A stretch of 64,000 bases of DNA from Sphagnum compactum (GCA_965153455.1 OZ234498.1:3472001-3536000); one strand, 5' to 3'. Positions 1 through 11,626 are shown, counted from the stretch's first letter. The notes: generated by a model not told the origin, from the letters alone. Program-made: numbers and translations.

Positions 1-118
1 CATGCTTGAGAAGCCGCTGATGATGCAAGCGAGAAAGAGGATGTACATAACTATGGATACTATGGCGGACAAGGCAGGCGGTGATGCATGCATTGCATCG
101 AAGGAGTAGTGAAGCCAC

Positions 119-353
119 CTGCCTGCATGAGCAAAGAGGGAAGCAAACGGTGGTCAAGGGCGGCAGCGGCTAATGGAGCTGCCAAATGCTGGAGACCTGC
201 AGATTGCAACCAACGTGCCAGTACTGCATCTCCATTAGGGCTGTCCGATGATACAGCCGCATGATTGCTGCTGTGGTGGAGGAGCTGCTGGTGCTGAATC
301 GCTACATTGTTCTGCTGCTCCATCTGCCCTCCCATGGCATAGCCTGCATTCAT
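119..353 (-). CDS. KIN13: Kinesin-13 motor protein, N-terminal exon only (partial)
   Basis: Kinesin-13 proteins are internal-motor kinesins that depolymerise microtubules; in plants they act in cell-wall patterning and Golgi/vesicle positioning. This exon carries the plant-specific N-terminus: MGGQM at the second in-frame ATG (335), then a Gln/His-rich stretch, then GDAVLARWLQSAGLQHLA and LLPSLLMQ, which match the conserved start of plant kinesin-13A closely. The first ATG is at 353 and adds MNAGYA; family members normally begin at MGGQM, so 335 may be the true start. A GT donor at 117-118 after LLMQAG fits the expected intron position, and the frame closes at position 60 if read through. The motor domain and C-terminus lie left of the window. 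The exon end is inferred from splice consensus; the identity is firm. Confidence 0.83.
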
Positions 354-1170
354 GCAGGCCGCTCCTGTAGACGAAGCACCCCGCTTTTCTACTCACGCAC
401 CGCCTCGACTACTACTATTATGTCTTGCGACCTCCGTCGAATTCCGATTCCACAACCAAGGTCCTGAGCGAAGAAAAACCCTCACTACGATCCAACGAGA
501 GCGTGATTGTCTCTCGTATCATCGACGCCTTTCAAAGACCACGTAACGCAGCAACCTGCACTCTTACTATTACACCACCTCCCAGTAACAGGGACACCTT
601 TTTGCAGTTAAGGGCGACACGAAGAGCAAATTGCCCCAACAAAACCGCACTCTCGAATCTACCTGTCACGACAATCTTCAAAACCTGGATCACGCAACAG
701 ATAGACTGCCATCACCTACTGACACGACCAAAAAACAGACTCCACAAAACAGGCTAAATGTTCGGAAACTCATAAGAATCGCCGACGACGACGACGACGA
801 CGACGACCTGTTAGGTACAGATGCTCCGAAAACTCGCTCAAAAGTGCAACCGGAGAAAAGTTTCCTCCAAAGGAAAATAATAATAATAATAAGAATAAGA
901 ATAATGCACGCAGAAAAGGAGATGATTCCAGAGAATCGATGCAGCAATAATATCGAAACTGACCCGTCCGTCTGTCCGTCGTCGGAAGTGCTCCTCCCTT
1001 CCGCTCCGCTCGTTCCCTGCAACAAAGCGTCAGGGGCGCGAGCTACGGAAAAGGAGAGAGAGAGAGACGACCGAGCTCGGGTGCCCGGGGCAGCCGTATC
1101 TGTGAGCCCAGCCCGGTTCGGCGAACCCGCAGAAACATCGGCACCCGGTCCGATGTTGCTCTGTTGCTAT
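354..1170 (-). promoter_or_regulatory. Leader and promoter region of the kinesin-13 gene
   Basis: This stretch upstream of the kinesin-13 start is clearly richer in G+C than the flanking repeats, as expected for a gene start in this window. It holds a CGA microsatellite (782-807), an AAT-type microsatellite (about 876-903) and an AG-rich run near 1050-1066. The open frames here, including a poly-Asp one, are products of the microsatellites. No clear TATA box was seen. The extent is inferred from base composition and the repeat that begins near 1170. Confidence 0.45.
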
Positions 1171-1171
1171 T

Positions 1172-1505
1172 AGAGTTCAAAGATGATTTGTAAAACTGAA
1201 GGTGACGCTCCTATAGCACTTTAAATCGTTTAAGATGAATAAGAAATGAGAAAATTAAAAACTTTGAAAATAGGACAGGCCAAAAAAAAAAAAAAAACAA
1301 GTTTCCTGAGTTGGAAAGCTTATTTTTTGTTCTTGCTATTTTTTCATTACTCCTTTTTTCTTTGCATTTCAAACAGGATTTTTAAAAGCTTGAGGTAGCA
1401 CGCTCCCATATCATTTTAAATCACTCAAAATGAAGCTCAGATGATGTAGATCTAAAGAAGTGTTTAGTGATATGGTACTGATTAGTGATGGGCAGTTCTA
1501 CCCAA
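1172..1505 (+). repeat. Dispersed repeat, copy 1 (second copy at 60415-60740)
   Basis: About 330 bp that recurs in the same orientation at 60415-60740. Shared blocks include TTCAAAGATGATTTGTA near the left end, GCTCCTATA.CACTTTAAAT, GTTGGAAA.CTTATTTTT, and ATTTTAAATCACTCAAAATG followed by CAGTGATGGGC-like sequence at the right end. Within each copy the CTCC(T/C)ATA..ACTTTAAAT block occurs twice about 190 bp apart, an internal direct duplication. No coding potential was seen. Confidence 0.75.
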
Positions 1506-2550
1506 ACCTCAATTTTCTTTTTTTAAAGAACTGGATCAGAACCAGACCTGAGGCTCCATTTTATTGTGGGAACTGGAACCAGAACCATTCTGAATATATT
1601 TTCAAAGAACTGGAACTGGAGGTTCTTATTAGAAGTCGAGAACCACCCAACATGGGAGTAAACCAGGGTATTTAATTTTTGTAAATGCTTGCCAGATCTG
1701 GGCGTTTGAAAAAAATCAGAATCAAAGAGCCACCAGTTCCGTGTATTTGAAAATTTTTGGAATCAAAGAACCAACAGTTCTGGGTATTTCAAAAACTTCA
1801 AAGAATTGCTGGTTTCATGCCCGATGGTTTTAGGTGGATATTTGAATTTTTTTCAAAAAATTTGAGAACTGCGGTCCCATATAATAATCGAGCATTTGAT
1901 TTTATGATAACCGTGATTATATATATCTCAAAACCTCAGTATTTGATTTTTTAAAATAATCATGGTTATCAACTTTGATACCCAGAAAGTGTTTAATGCA
2001 ATTTGATACCCGCCCACTCTGGAACAAACCTGGCCACCTGGGCCAATTGACAATAGTCATTTCCTTTTAGTGCAGCTTTTGCAAGTGTCATTAACTTGAG
2101 CAGAGTTAGTGCCCTAATGACAATTTTCACACAATTTGACTGCAAAATTTCATCCAAAAATTGTGGGTTATGTGGATACATAACCCACTATAGACCTGCC
2201 CTTCTTCACCCCCACTCATATTCGTGCTACCAGTGATGGGTTTAGGTCCTAGGTTTCATGATTTCTCTTTTTAGGGCTCCCCATTGTGTGTTCTGCGCTT
2301 TTGGGTGTGGTCTTTTGTTTGGACTTCCATCCTTTCTTTTTTGTTCCCTTGTTGTTGGGTATTTTTCCTTTATTTATTTATTCAAATATTCCTTACTTTT
2401 AATCATATGGAGTTGAGTTGTGGAATTAATATTATTATTGCATTGGGTTTGATACATGAGGATGAGCATGGCACAAATGCAAAGAGGCTAAAACTTGGAC
2501 TGCAATTGTGTAAGGAACCCATTCTGCATGAGGTTTTACATTGCAGAAGG
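1505..2550. other. Gene-free, AT-rich, GAACC/GGTTCT-rich sequence
   Basis: No gene was recognised. From 1500 to 1900 the sequence is a degenerate run of GAACC and AGTTCT motifs alternating with A/T runs, of the kind seen at the ends of decayed hAT-like elements. The same style of sequence recurs at 3250-3515. From 1900 to 2550 the sequence is plain, with only short open frames. Confidence 0.5.
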
Positions 2551-2553
2551 AAA

Positions 2554-2812
2554 TTCGGCGAAGCAACTGACAACCTCACAGTTGGCAAACGCACAAAAGG
2601 ATTTTGATAATGCTCGGCACAATTGAGACAACAGTAGGGATCATCAGCACACAGCCTTACACCAAAGACACAACAAGTTCGGCGAAGCAACTGACAACCT
2701 CACAGTTGGCAAACGCACAAAAGGATTTTGATAATGCTTGGCACAATTGAGACAACAGTAGGGATCATCAGCACACAGCTTCTCCACCACCTTACACCAA
2801 AGACACAACAAG
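2554..2812 (+). repeat. Tandem duplication, 124-bp unit, two copies
   Basis: Copy 1 is 2554-2677 and copy 2 is 2678-2812. Both begin TTCGGCGAAGCAACTGACAA and end with CACAACAAG. They are nearly identical apart from an 11-bp insertion (TTCTCCACCAC) in copy 2, so the duplication is recent. No gene was recognised in it. Confidence 0.9.
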
Positions 2813-3059
2813 ATCTAGTACATCGAGTGTCATATCCGTATTGAACTTATTGCAACAGCCATAGCACAAAGCACTCACATATACCTAGAGAGAGATGAAA
2901 GCATCTGATAAACAGACAAGTTTCGGAGGTCACACAGTCAAGTATGTCAACAGACCCACCAGAGCAAAAGACTGAAGATGTGTGGGGTTCACCCTGAAAC
3001 TCAAGATTTCTTCCACAGATGACTAAGTCAAGCCAATCTTGATTGTTTTTGGCCCATTG

Positions 3060-3240
3060 TGAACCAGCAGCAGCAACCCACCAGCACACCATCCATTTTG
3101 GATGTAAGTTATAACTCAGTTGTGGATGAACCTGAACTCAGTTGGTATCTGGTTTCACCTTGGTGTACCATTCTGTAACAAGTAGGTCTTACACATAGGT
3201 TGGTAGGTAGAAAAATTTAGGTGATTGCTAGTAATTAGAT
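3060..3240 (+). repeat. Dispersed repeat shared with 34805-35040
   Basis: The block ACTCAGTTGTGGATGAACC, followed by a short spacer, CACCTTGGTGTACC and a TAGGTAGG-rich tail, recurs at about 34855-35020 in the same orientation. The flanks are more diverged. The 3250-3515 stretch that follows is again rich in GGTTCT/AGAACC motifs. Confidence 0.6.
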
Positions 3241-4412
3241 GGTTTAGGTATATCAGTGTTGTCCAGTTCTTATTTTTGAAGAGAACCTCCCATCTTGGTT
3301 TTAATTTTTTTTTTAATTTTTTTTGAAAGAACCTTTGGTTTCAGTTCAAGGATTTTTTAAATTTTTTGATAAAACCTTGGCTCTTGGTTCTGAACCCAGT
3401 TCTTCACATTTCAAAACTCTTGGTTCTTTATTTTTCTAAAGAGTTCTTAGACAAGTTGAGTTCCAAATCGGATCCAGTTTTACTTATCTACCCATAGCCC
3501 AAAACTGATTTTTTAATAAATTATTAGCATTTTACAACCAAAACAAAATGACCACCTATATCAATTTGATGAACAAACACAACCCCTCTCTCCACATTTT
3601 TAAATGCACGGGTTAGATTTTTTAGGTAGGCAAGTTGATTTTTTTATAAAAATAAATAAATATGAGAAAATTTTAGTTAAATATTAATTTAATAAAAATT
3701 TTGAACTTTTTATTCGTATTGACCCTTATTTTTAAATTTTTGTAAATTTTTGTGCCTATACAATTTTTAACATTGTGAAATGAGTATTGTATACATGAAA
3801 TTGAACCCTGTCTTTGAATTGGGCCCAAAGGTTCTTGAATTTGAAAAAAAAGTGCCAAACCCAAAATTGGAAGGGTTTAAAAATTGGATGAACTGGGCTC
3901 AAGCATGCAACCAGAGAGAACCTCCAAATAACTTTTAAATGTCAAAACCAAGATTCAAGGTTTTCTCTTAAACAAGAAAAATGGCACAACACTGCGCTGG
4001 TTGTTATTATTAAGCAGTGAAAAGAGCAACTGAAGTAACCACCATGGTTAGCTGGGGAACTGGAAGCCAACAGAAAACTGTTTACTGATCACTCCCATCC
4101 ATCCTTCACAGTTGTGCTAGTTCACTCTTTGCCGATACCTCACAGCTTCCCCTTGGCAGTTTCTACTGAAGTTTAGGGCATATAATTTTGAGTGAAATTA
4201 GGGCGGAGAAATCTGCCAACTTTGAACTAGTCCACCAACCACAATGTGTAATGTAAAATCTGCTCTACATCATCACATTCTGTAAAAGGGCCTCTGCACA
4301 TGTATATGAGCTTTTCTTTCTCTCTAAAGTTCTATGATTTTCACAAAATGTCTCATCTTCAACAGCACTTCAATTACCAAAGTGGTGAAGCTTATGTTTA
4401 AAATGATGGCTG

Positions 4413-4598
4413 AGAATGTGTGAGTGTTATAGAAGCCCAAGGGTTTGAAGGGATCTATCTACACAATAACAAATCATCATTCAAACTCTCATGATGCTTG
4501 GATCAAGGGCTGAAATGTGGGTGTTATAGAAGCTCCAAGGGTTTGTAGAGAGAGCTATACAATAACAATCACCATTACACCTCTCATGACACTTGGAT
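4413..4598 (+). repeat. Tandem duplication, about 99-bp unit, two copies
   Basis: Copies begin at 4413 and 4512. Each carries GTGTTATAGAAG, CCAAGGGTTTG, an ACAATAACAA block and CTCTCATGA..CTTGGAT. The copies are diverged by small indels. There is no gene in 3520-5750 apart from this; that interval is AT-rich, with only short open frames. Confidence 0.75.
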
Positions 4599-5767
4599 GC
4601 ATAATCCCTGTAAACTCTAAAGGCAGTATGTACTCTCACTTGGGTATGGGGAACTTACAAGCTTAACTGATTGTGAGGTCCATCTCGCTAACATGGCAGC
4701 ATGCCATTGGGTGAGAGCTCTCTAGTCATATCATGTGTCATGCTGCCTTTCTGACACTTTTGTACCTCTCTCATACCTTTCTGCATGTTCTTGGCTGCTA
4801 GTTGGTGAACTCACCCTCCTCTGTGTCCGATAACCTGTAAGCTCCTCACTCCTGTGCAATCGGTTATGTCTGGTAATGGACAAGAGTGGTGCAGGTTCTT
4901 GTGAATGCTGTTATACCTCCTTGGCCATTTCGACACATGTCTCTCGAATAATTAATTAATTTTGAAACAATTCATTTCAACAAATGGAATATTCCTAAAT
5001 ATTCACTATTTTCCTTCACAATATTTTTTGATTTGGAAGAAAAATAATTTTTGAAAATTTCAACATTTCTGAAAATAATATAATTAGTGTCGAACTGGCC
5101 AAGGTATGTACTAAGGTCGTCTTGACCTGCGAGTGTGCCTTGATTATTCACAATAACTTGTGCAATCTCTCACTGATTACCTTGTCCATGATGCCCCCAT
5201 TGGGGGTCTTACCCTACACAAAAGCCCCCATTACTTTGCACTCTTCCAGGTACATAGGGTTTTTTTTACAAAACCCTACTTGTATATTGTTGTAGATAAC
5301 GTTTCTGGGTCCACAATTGGGTTCATGATAAAAGGAAAGTATACGGCCATTTTTGTTCAACTCCAATTTTGAAAAGCATCTCAAGTCCAAGATTGGGCGG
5401 AAAATTATTGTGTGGAAAAGGTTTCCTTTTTTTTCAATATTTCCAAAATTTGGGACTATTGCATATTGATAAAGAGGTTCATCAAAAATTGATATAAATG
5501 CATTTGAAAGTAGTGAAACTGGGATGAACTTCTTGGCGGGAAGGAGCCTAAAACCAACTTCTAGAAATAAAGGTGGCAAAAAGGAAAGAGGACACACAAA
5601 GAGATGAAAGTGGGACATAAGTTATTACCTCATATCATTCCAATTCCATCAACACCTTCCCATCAAACGAATGTAACACAATTGGATGAATGAAAACGAA
5701 CACTTTGGATGGATATGGAACCAATGGAACCGAGCTATGGTAGGTAGCCTCTTCCGCAGGTTCGCCC

Positions 5768-5791
5768 AAACCCTAACCCTAATCTAACCCT
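5768..5791 (+). promoter_or_regulatory. Telo-box / interstitial telomere motif upstream of RPB10
   Basis: AAACCCTAACCCTAA followed by TCTAACCCT lies about 155 bp upstream of the RPB10 start codon, directly before a pyrimidine-rich stretch (5790-5880) that looks like a TCT-rich transcription start and leader. Telo-boxes of the form AAACCCTAA are known promoter elements of plant genes for the translation and transcription machinery, so its position here fits the downstream gene. The exact start of transcription is inferred. Confidence 0.75.
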
Positions 5792-5943
5792 CTTCCTCTT
5801 CTACAGATCTCTCTCATAACACACTCTTTCTTGCTCGCTCTCTCTTGCGCTCTCTCTCCCCCTCTCTCGCGTGCGCGATTTTGTGAATCAATCTTTCGCT
5901 TTGTGTGAAGGAGCTTTCAGAAAGAGGTTCGGAAGTCGAGAAG

Positions 5944-6998
5944 ATGATAATCCCGGTGCGATGCTTCACCTGCGGCAAGGTATATTTGTTTAACGAACAA
6001 ACTCTGTGCTGGTTGTTGTCCCTCCAGGTCTTTGCTCTGCTTGCTTGTGTTCTTTCTGGGGTTTGCGACGCTTTCGATGTGCTGGAGATTTTATGGTTTT
6101 GGACGGTAGAGAGAGGTAAAGGGGTTGGTTGCCTGACGGGAAATTGTACGACAGGGTTGCGAGTTAGGGGTTCCAGAGAAGGAGCACACAAAGGGATATG
6201 TGGTATGGTAGATTGCACAAGGTTTATTAGAATAGGATCATGACGGTGCGACTTTGTCTTTTGGGGCAGGTGATCGGAAACAAATGGGATACTTATCTGG
6301 ATCTTTTGCAAGCCGACTACACAGAAGGGTAACTGGATGTGTTCTTTAACGCTCAATGAGCTTTGTAGTTCGTGAACAAGTCCTTCTACATAGGTTTTAG
6401 GATGCTAGTTATGGGAGTAGAGTCTTGCTGTTGCAGCTGTCCAGGACTAGATTCCACAACCCTAAATCCTTTTCTTGAGCTATGGAGATTAGATTACATG
6501 CTTAGAGTATATACGTATCTTCATCTGTAGCTATTGTTTTGTGTTGTGTTTGGCATATGCAGTGCCTTGAAGCTCTGGTGCCAAGAACCTTGTCTGTTCA
6601 ATCATCAATTTGTATTCAAGTAATTCTGCAGGAAACTCATGGATAACCTTATATTTATTTTTTGTATGTTATACAGGGATGCACTTGATGCTTTGGCACT
6701 GGTACGATACTGCTGCCGGCGCATGCTTATGACCCATGTGGATCTTATTGAGAAGCTTTTGAATTACAACAGTGAGTTTCTGTTATCAAGAAGCCCTTTG
6801 CACAATTCTCAAGCTCTTTTTCTGTGCATTCCAAGAGAGTTATGCATGTTCATATGAAAGTGGAGGACTAGATTAAACTGGAAATTGTGAGTGCAGACAT
6901 GCATCAAGAAGTGTGTTTTTACAGCCAGTGGATGTACACTCATAAGGGTTTTCATGATCATTGCAGCCTTGGAGCGTAATGAGAGCAACAATCAGTGA
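5944..6998 (+). CDS. RPB10: DNA-directed RNA polymerases I, II and III subunit RPABC5 (RPB10), four exons
   Basis: RPB10 is a small zinc-binding subunit shared by the nuclear RNA polymerases, needed for their assembly. Exons: 5944-5979, 6270-6328, 6677-6771, 6967-6998; all introns have GT..AG ends and phases match. The spliced product is 73 residues, close to the usual 70-71. It begins [19 protein letters not shown] and includes [20 protein letters not shown]. The zinc ligands are visible: the CxxC pair at residues 7 and 10 and the CC pair in RYCCRR. The C-terminal tail, ending NESNNQ, differs from the common LEKSDNS-type ending; that part is poorly conserved in the family. The start is fixed by the invariant MIIPVRC. 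Identification is as sure as reading by eye allows. Confidence 0.97.
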
Positions 6999-6999
6999 T

Positions 7000-7780
7000 T
7001 TTCCTGTGAGGTTTCAAATGAGGGAGTTGCCGGATGAGTAGCTATGGGTGCTACTTGTGTATAGAATAATGTCCTGCCATGATGAAAAGTGTTAAGTTTT
7101 GGGTTGCACCTGTGCATTCAGTTCAGTGGAGATGCCCCTGAATCTGTTGACACTCCTGTTAGGTATTGATGAGTTTTGTGAAGCAAACTGAATGTTGTGG
7201 ATACTTAATTTTGATGTGAATCCATAACTTGTTTTCCTGTACTGACCCCCTCGGTGGTCTGGAGTGAGATCACATGCCAAGAGTTGTGTGGCAGCTTGTC
7301 ACTGCTTTTTGTGATTTAGGTGATGGTGTGACACTCCTGTGAGTGTCCTGAGTTAGTAATTCTCAGCAATACAGAATGGGTCAGGGTCTAGGGTTTAGTG
7401 ATAGGGTAAGAAGAAAACCACTTGAGAATGAAATTTCCATTCTTTGAATTTGCTGGTGCTGCTGCTTCTGTGCCTGCAATGAGCTTTGAGGTGATTCTAA
7501 TGCCATGAGCAACCTCAGATTATGGCACAACCATACTCCAGAGCTGCTGAACTCATCATGATTTGCGCTTTGTGGTCAATACCAGCAAGCAGTATTTTCA
7601 TCTAGCAGAGTTTCATGGCAAGAAGCCCTGACTGTGACCAGGTCTGGTTGCAAAGTAACAGTGCTATTGTTGTCTCCCTAAGAGCAGTAGGCTGCAGCAT
7701 TTAGGGGTTATAGTTAACAAGAAGGTTGTGTATGCGACTTGTTTAGAGTTTCCTAGAAGAGAGGTGATTGCAGACTGGCT
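7000..7780 (+). other. 3' flank of RPB10, no gene recognised
   Basis: G+C is higher here than in the surrounding intergenic DNA, and there is no long open frame. It probably includes the RPB10 3' UTR and then older gene-derived sequence leading into the pseudogene. The phrase GACACTCCTGT appears near 7150 and 7330, a hint of a local duplication. No clear polyadenylation signal was singled out. Confidence 0.4.
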
Positions 7781-8055
7781 GTGGCAGTAGTGGGAGAAAA
7801 ACAAGTGGTGGGGTAGGAGTCTGAGTAGTACCGGATCAGAATTCCCCCTACTGCAGGCTTAAGCTTCTGGCAATCAAGAGGTCTGCATGCAAGCACATCA
7901 CATTCAAGGGCAAGGAGTATGAGATTGAGCAGCTCACAGAAGACAGCTTCAAGGGGGTAGAAATTGCTTTGTTTTGCTCAGGGGGATTGATGAGCAAGAA
8001 GTTTGTGTTTGCCCCGGTGTAGCCCAAGGGACCATTGTGGATGATGCATGATGCA
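7781..8055 (+). pseudogene. Aspartate-semialdehyde dehydrogenase fragment (decayed)
   Basis: Aspartate-semialdehyde dehydrogenase makes aspartate semialdehyde for Lys, Met, Thr and Ile synthesis in plastids. Read in the frame of 7861, the sequence gives LKLLAIKRSACK, then GKEYEIEQLTEDSFKGVEIA, then LFCSGG..SKKF, which lines up with the region after the NADP-binding loop of plant ASADH (typically LKMLASKRSAGK and FSAGG). Upstream, 7781-7810 reads VAVVG in another frame and then VVG-stop-ES, matching VAVVGxTGAVGQE with CAG changed to TAG. A TAG at 8020-8022 and a one-base loss near 8030 (KGTIV needs a frame change) break it further. Only about 85 of roughly 340 residues remain, with no catalytic Cys region. 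It is a dead fragment. Confidence 0.75.
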
Positions 8056-8059
8056 GTGG

Positions 8060-10240
8060 TGATTGGGCTAGCTTGCTTCTAGCTGATTAGGATGAGGCTT
8101 TGACATGGCTAGTTGAGATGCTTACAAGATCATATTGTAGGGTTTTGATGTCCTTCATTTTTCGAGGACACAGATTGGATATGGTTCCAATGAAAGGGGA
8201 TTCAATGTGACCAGCAGTTCCAATGTGGTCTAAGAAAGTGGACAGATTTACCACCTCCTTTCAGGATTGCCAAGGAAGTTACGCAATTAATGATTACCTG
8301 ACTTACAGGTGTGTGGAATTTTTCTTCCATGATCCTTCAACAAACAGGGGCCATGGGTGCCATGTAAGGACTTGTATTACATCGTGCAATATGCCATGTA
8401 TTCTGGGATTAGATAACCATTAATCCATTATCCATCTTGGAGCTAGAATGAGGTTCATAGATTATTAGATTGTGCCAAAGTCCTGGAGGTAAATTTGGTT
8501 GCAATGTCATTAGATAGTTGTTAAATAATATTGTTATGGCTTATGTTTTTTTGGAATGCAGTCTATTACATAAATACAAATATTTTTTAGCATGATGTGT
8601 GTATGCACTATTGACTAATTTCACAAGCATTTTCCCATTCCATCATTATGTGGACTCCCAACCCTTGACTTATTGTGTGACTTAACTTGATTTACATAAG
8701 TTATTGTTACACCCTTTTACATTGTAATGGCTTTTTCAAGTTTCACCTTTGACATTTTTTTTGCGGATGAAGTTGGACATGAAAATTATGTGAGTTCAGT
8801 AATTTCCATTTGTCATAACTATTTTGGAATTACCTTCATTCGTACATTCAACCAACAGGAAGTTTCATTCAAATATTTTTTAAATTTGTAATTATCATTC
8901 AAAAGTTCATTCATGCTTCACAATCATCCTAATATTTCATCCTTTTTGTAAATTTCATCCATGTACATATGGTTTTCATCCAACATAACTATTTTGGAAT
9001 TAGTTTGATTCATACATTGCAACTTGTTGAATCTTTTATCCAAACAATTCGTCTATTTGCAATTATCATCCAAAAAAATTCATTGATGTTCAATTTTCAT
9101 CCAAACTTTTCATCCATTTGTGACTTTCATCCATGTACATCTGGAAAAATATTTTCCACGTCATTCCTATGTGGCATAAGGATATTTTAAGAATAATTTG
9201 TCCTTGTCTTCAAAATATTCTAAATATATTCGTTCTTGCTCATAGGCTCACACTCATGGTCACATGCTCGCTTCATGGTGTCATTGTGAATATGTGGGTG
9301 CGCACTATGATGAATGAAACAATGGCTTCAAATTCCAATTCAAAGGTTGGAGATGATGCTAATTTGGAATCCCCAAACTGCAAAGGTTGAACTTGGTGAC
9401 AATTTTGTTATCATTTCAATGAATTGGAAAATGGTGATCCATTTTATGTCATTTTTTTCAACAAGTCCTTGCATAGGGGCTAGTAGACCTTTGAAGATGA
9501 ATGCATGAACACTTGGTTGTGAAGGGGAATACGATTTTAGTAAGTATCTAGTATTATGGAATCCTTGGTTGTCAAGGTACAAATGTTTCATATATGTTGT
9601 TGATAGATTTTGGGGTTACATTTGCATATTCACACCTTGTGGTAATATCAAAGTTTCCAATGTTCCCATGTGCTAGAAGAAAAGGTGAGCTAAGGTTCAG
9701 TATATGGTGTTAAAAATTAATGGTGGTTTGATAATTGTTGTAGAAGAAATACAAGCCAATAACTAAGATGATTTTTAACATAATATCCCATAAGTTGTTT
9801 CCATCATGTGTTGTTGCCCATGGCATTCAATATGAAGAAGTCCTTGTGTATTTGTTATTGCCTTTTCATATTAATAACAACTTCAATGTTTTTGGAAAAG
9901 TTCCCAACCTTAGATGTTACATCCTATTTATAATTGGGAGCTCATGCATGAGTTGTGGTGATACAAAATACAATTAGATAGGTGCATATGGATTTGTGAT
10001 GTTATTCAAATAATTGAAGTCTCATGAGCAAATCAAATGTGAAGTTATTTGCTCAACTTGTTCAAATGGACTATGCTCAAGTTTCAAAGATGTCACATTC
10101 AATGGGCAAAGTTGTATTGATTTGGTGGTTGAAGCTCTTTGTACGATTAGTGAAGGAAAGATTTGAAAAACAAATAGTTGGTTTACATTCTATTGAAGTT
10201 GATTGGCCACATGTATTTGTAATAATGCAAACACTAATAG
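8060..10240. other. Gene-free AT-rich region with a duplicated block
   Basis: No gene was recognised. From about 8805 to 9150 a roughly 165-bp block is duplicated: CATAACTATTTTGGAATTA occurs near 8812 and 8983, each followed by a run of TTCATCC/TTTCATCCAA motifs. Short open frames up to 122 codons near 10024 show no family match I know. The region is probably old transposon sequence. Confidence 0.45.
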
Positions 10241-10560
10241 AAATCTTGTATTTTGCTACCATAAATTTTGCGACTACATGCAACTACATCATTTGCAACT
10301 ATTTTTACGACTATGAACTACCTTTGAGATTTCTACAACTATCTTATGACTACATTATGACTATTGGAGGTTTCATGATTCCATGTGGATGATTTTAATG
10401 TGTATTTTCATTCAAGAACATGGTAGTAAATCCCATTAGACACATTACAAACTAAAAGTTAATTACAAAAAAATTGAATAGTTGTGTTAACAAAATATTA
10501 TGGGTATATTAGGGGTACATCTTTAAGGGTGTATTGAGATATTAATGGTATGCTTATGAA
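10240..10560 (+). repeat. Dispersed repeat shared with 48230-48620
   Basis: Both copies start AAATCTTGT.TT, pass through a run of CAACTA/GACTA motifs (GCAACTATTTTTACGACTATG here; AACTTTTTCACAACTATT there), then TAAATCCCATTA or TAAATCCTATTA, then a TTAAGGGT..ATTAA tail. Similarity is modest but colinear over about 320 bp, in the same orientation. Confidence 0.55.
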
Positions 10561-11382
10561 TAGGATTTATAATTTTTTAGGTTTTAATATTAAATTTCTC
10601 TAAATTCACGAAGTCCTTCTATTTACAGATGTTGGGGACTTCATTCATAGCTTAAGGGCCATAGCTTAGTATTGTTAAACACTTCAAGGTTTTTTTCTTT
10701 ATATTTGAAATCACCTCTCCACACAGAAGATTTGTTCGTCAGTTGAATGACCCTTCCACTGATCCCATGCAAACCTTGTGCCATTCGAATATAAAACCTT
10801 TCATGCTTTATACTCGGGAAGGCCTGCTCTGAAGGGCCTGCCTTCATTCTCGGGCCTACAATCTCAGGCTACTGCCCTTGTGGCTATAACCCTCCAAATA
10901 TTAGGGAAGCCCTTCAGGAGTAGGCATTCCCCTATACATGTAAAAGATGGTAGTAAGACTTGACTAAGTGTATCAACATAGCCTACCTAAACATTTTGGA
11001 ACAGAGCAGGACATTAAGTTGCATGTCAAAATACATAAGCCTGTTCCAACAATTTATGACTAGACATCTGAGAGAGCGTACATGGATCAAGTCCAGCAAT
11101 GAAATATTAGCTTCTGAAAATTGCAGAAAAGTTCTGGAGTCCCACACAAAGTAAGAACATGATTCACAGTATTCCTGATACATAAGGTCACAATAGACAA
11201 GCATTCGATATTCCATGACAAATCAACACATCCATAATTGTGAGCCAGCACCCATCACATTGAGCTAAGTATATTACATGACCTAAATGACAACACCATT
11301 TTCCAGTTCTTTACAAGACTTGTCTGTATGCTTAAATCATCCTCAGATAATATCTTGACAACCCAAGATTAGAGGCTACATC

Positions 11383-11603
11383 CTTGAAACCTCTAACTCA
11401 TTGATGACCAACATACCAAAACTTGATGCTGCATACTAGAAACATCCAATGAATGGATGACCAAAAAATGTACCAAAATTGAAAACCGTATACTACAAGC
11501 ATCCAACTCATGGATATGACCAACATGATGACCAACCAACATACGCAAAATTGAGGCCGTGTACCAGAAACATCCAACTAATGGATGACTGACATATACA
11601 AAA
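11383..11603 (-). repeat. Tandem repeat in the 3' flank of the nine-exon gene
   Basis: Roughly 3.5 units of 58-70 bp, each containing (A/G)AAACATCCAA..AATGGATGACCAA, then ACCAAAA.TTGA and CGTGTAC/GCATACT. They lie just downstream of the stop codon at 11627, so may be transcribed as 3' UTR. The adjacent 10640-11380 shows no gene. Confidence 0.7.
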
Positions 11604-11626
11604 GGACAAGAAGATCCATAGTCCAG

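Noticed and set aside
631-1173. 180-codon plus-strand frame with a poly-Asp run
   Set aside because: The Asp run is the CGA microsatellite, the frame has no domain, and it lies antisense to the leader region of the kinesin-13 gene.
5214-5618. 134-codon minus-strand frame upstream of RPB10
   Set aside because: No recognisable domain, AT-rich composition like the intergenic background, and no promoter or splice context. It could be transposon-derived but nothing supports a gene.
5814-6356. 180-codon minus-strand frame
   Set aside because: It covers the RPB10 promoter and first two exons on the opposite strand; its Arg/Glu-rich start is the CT-rich leader read backwards.
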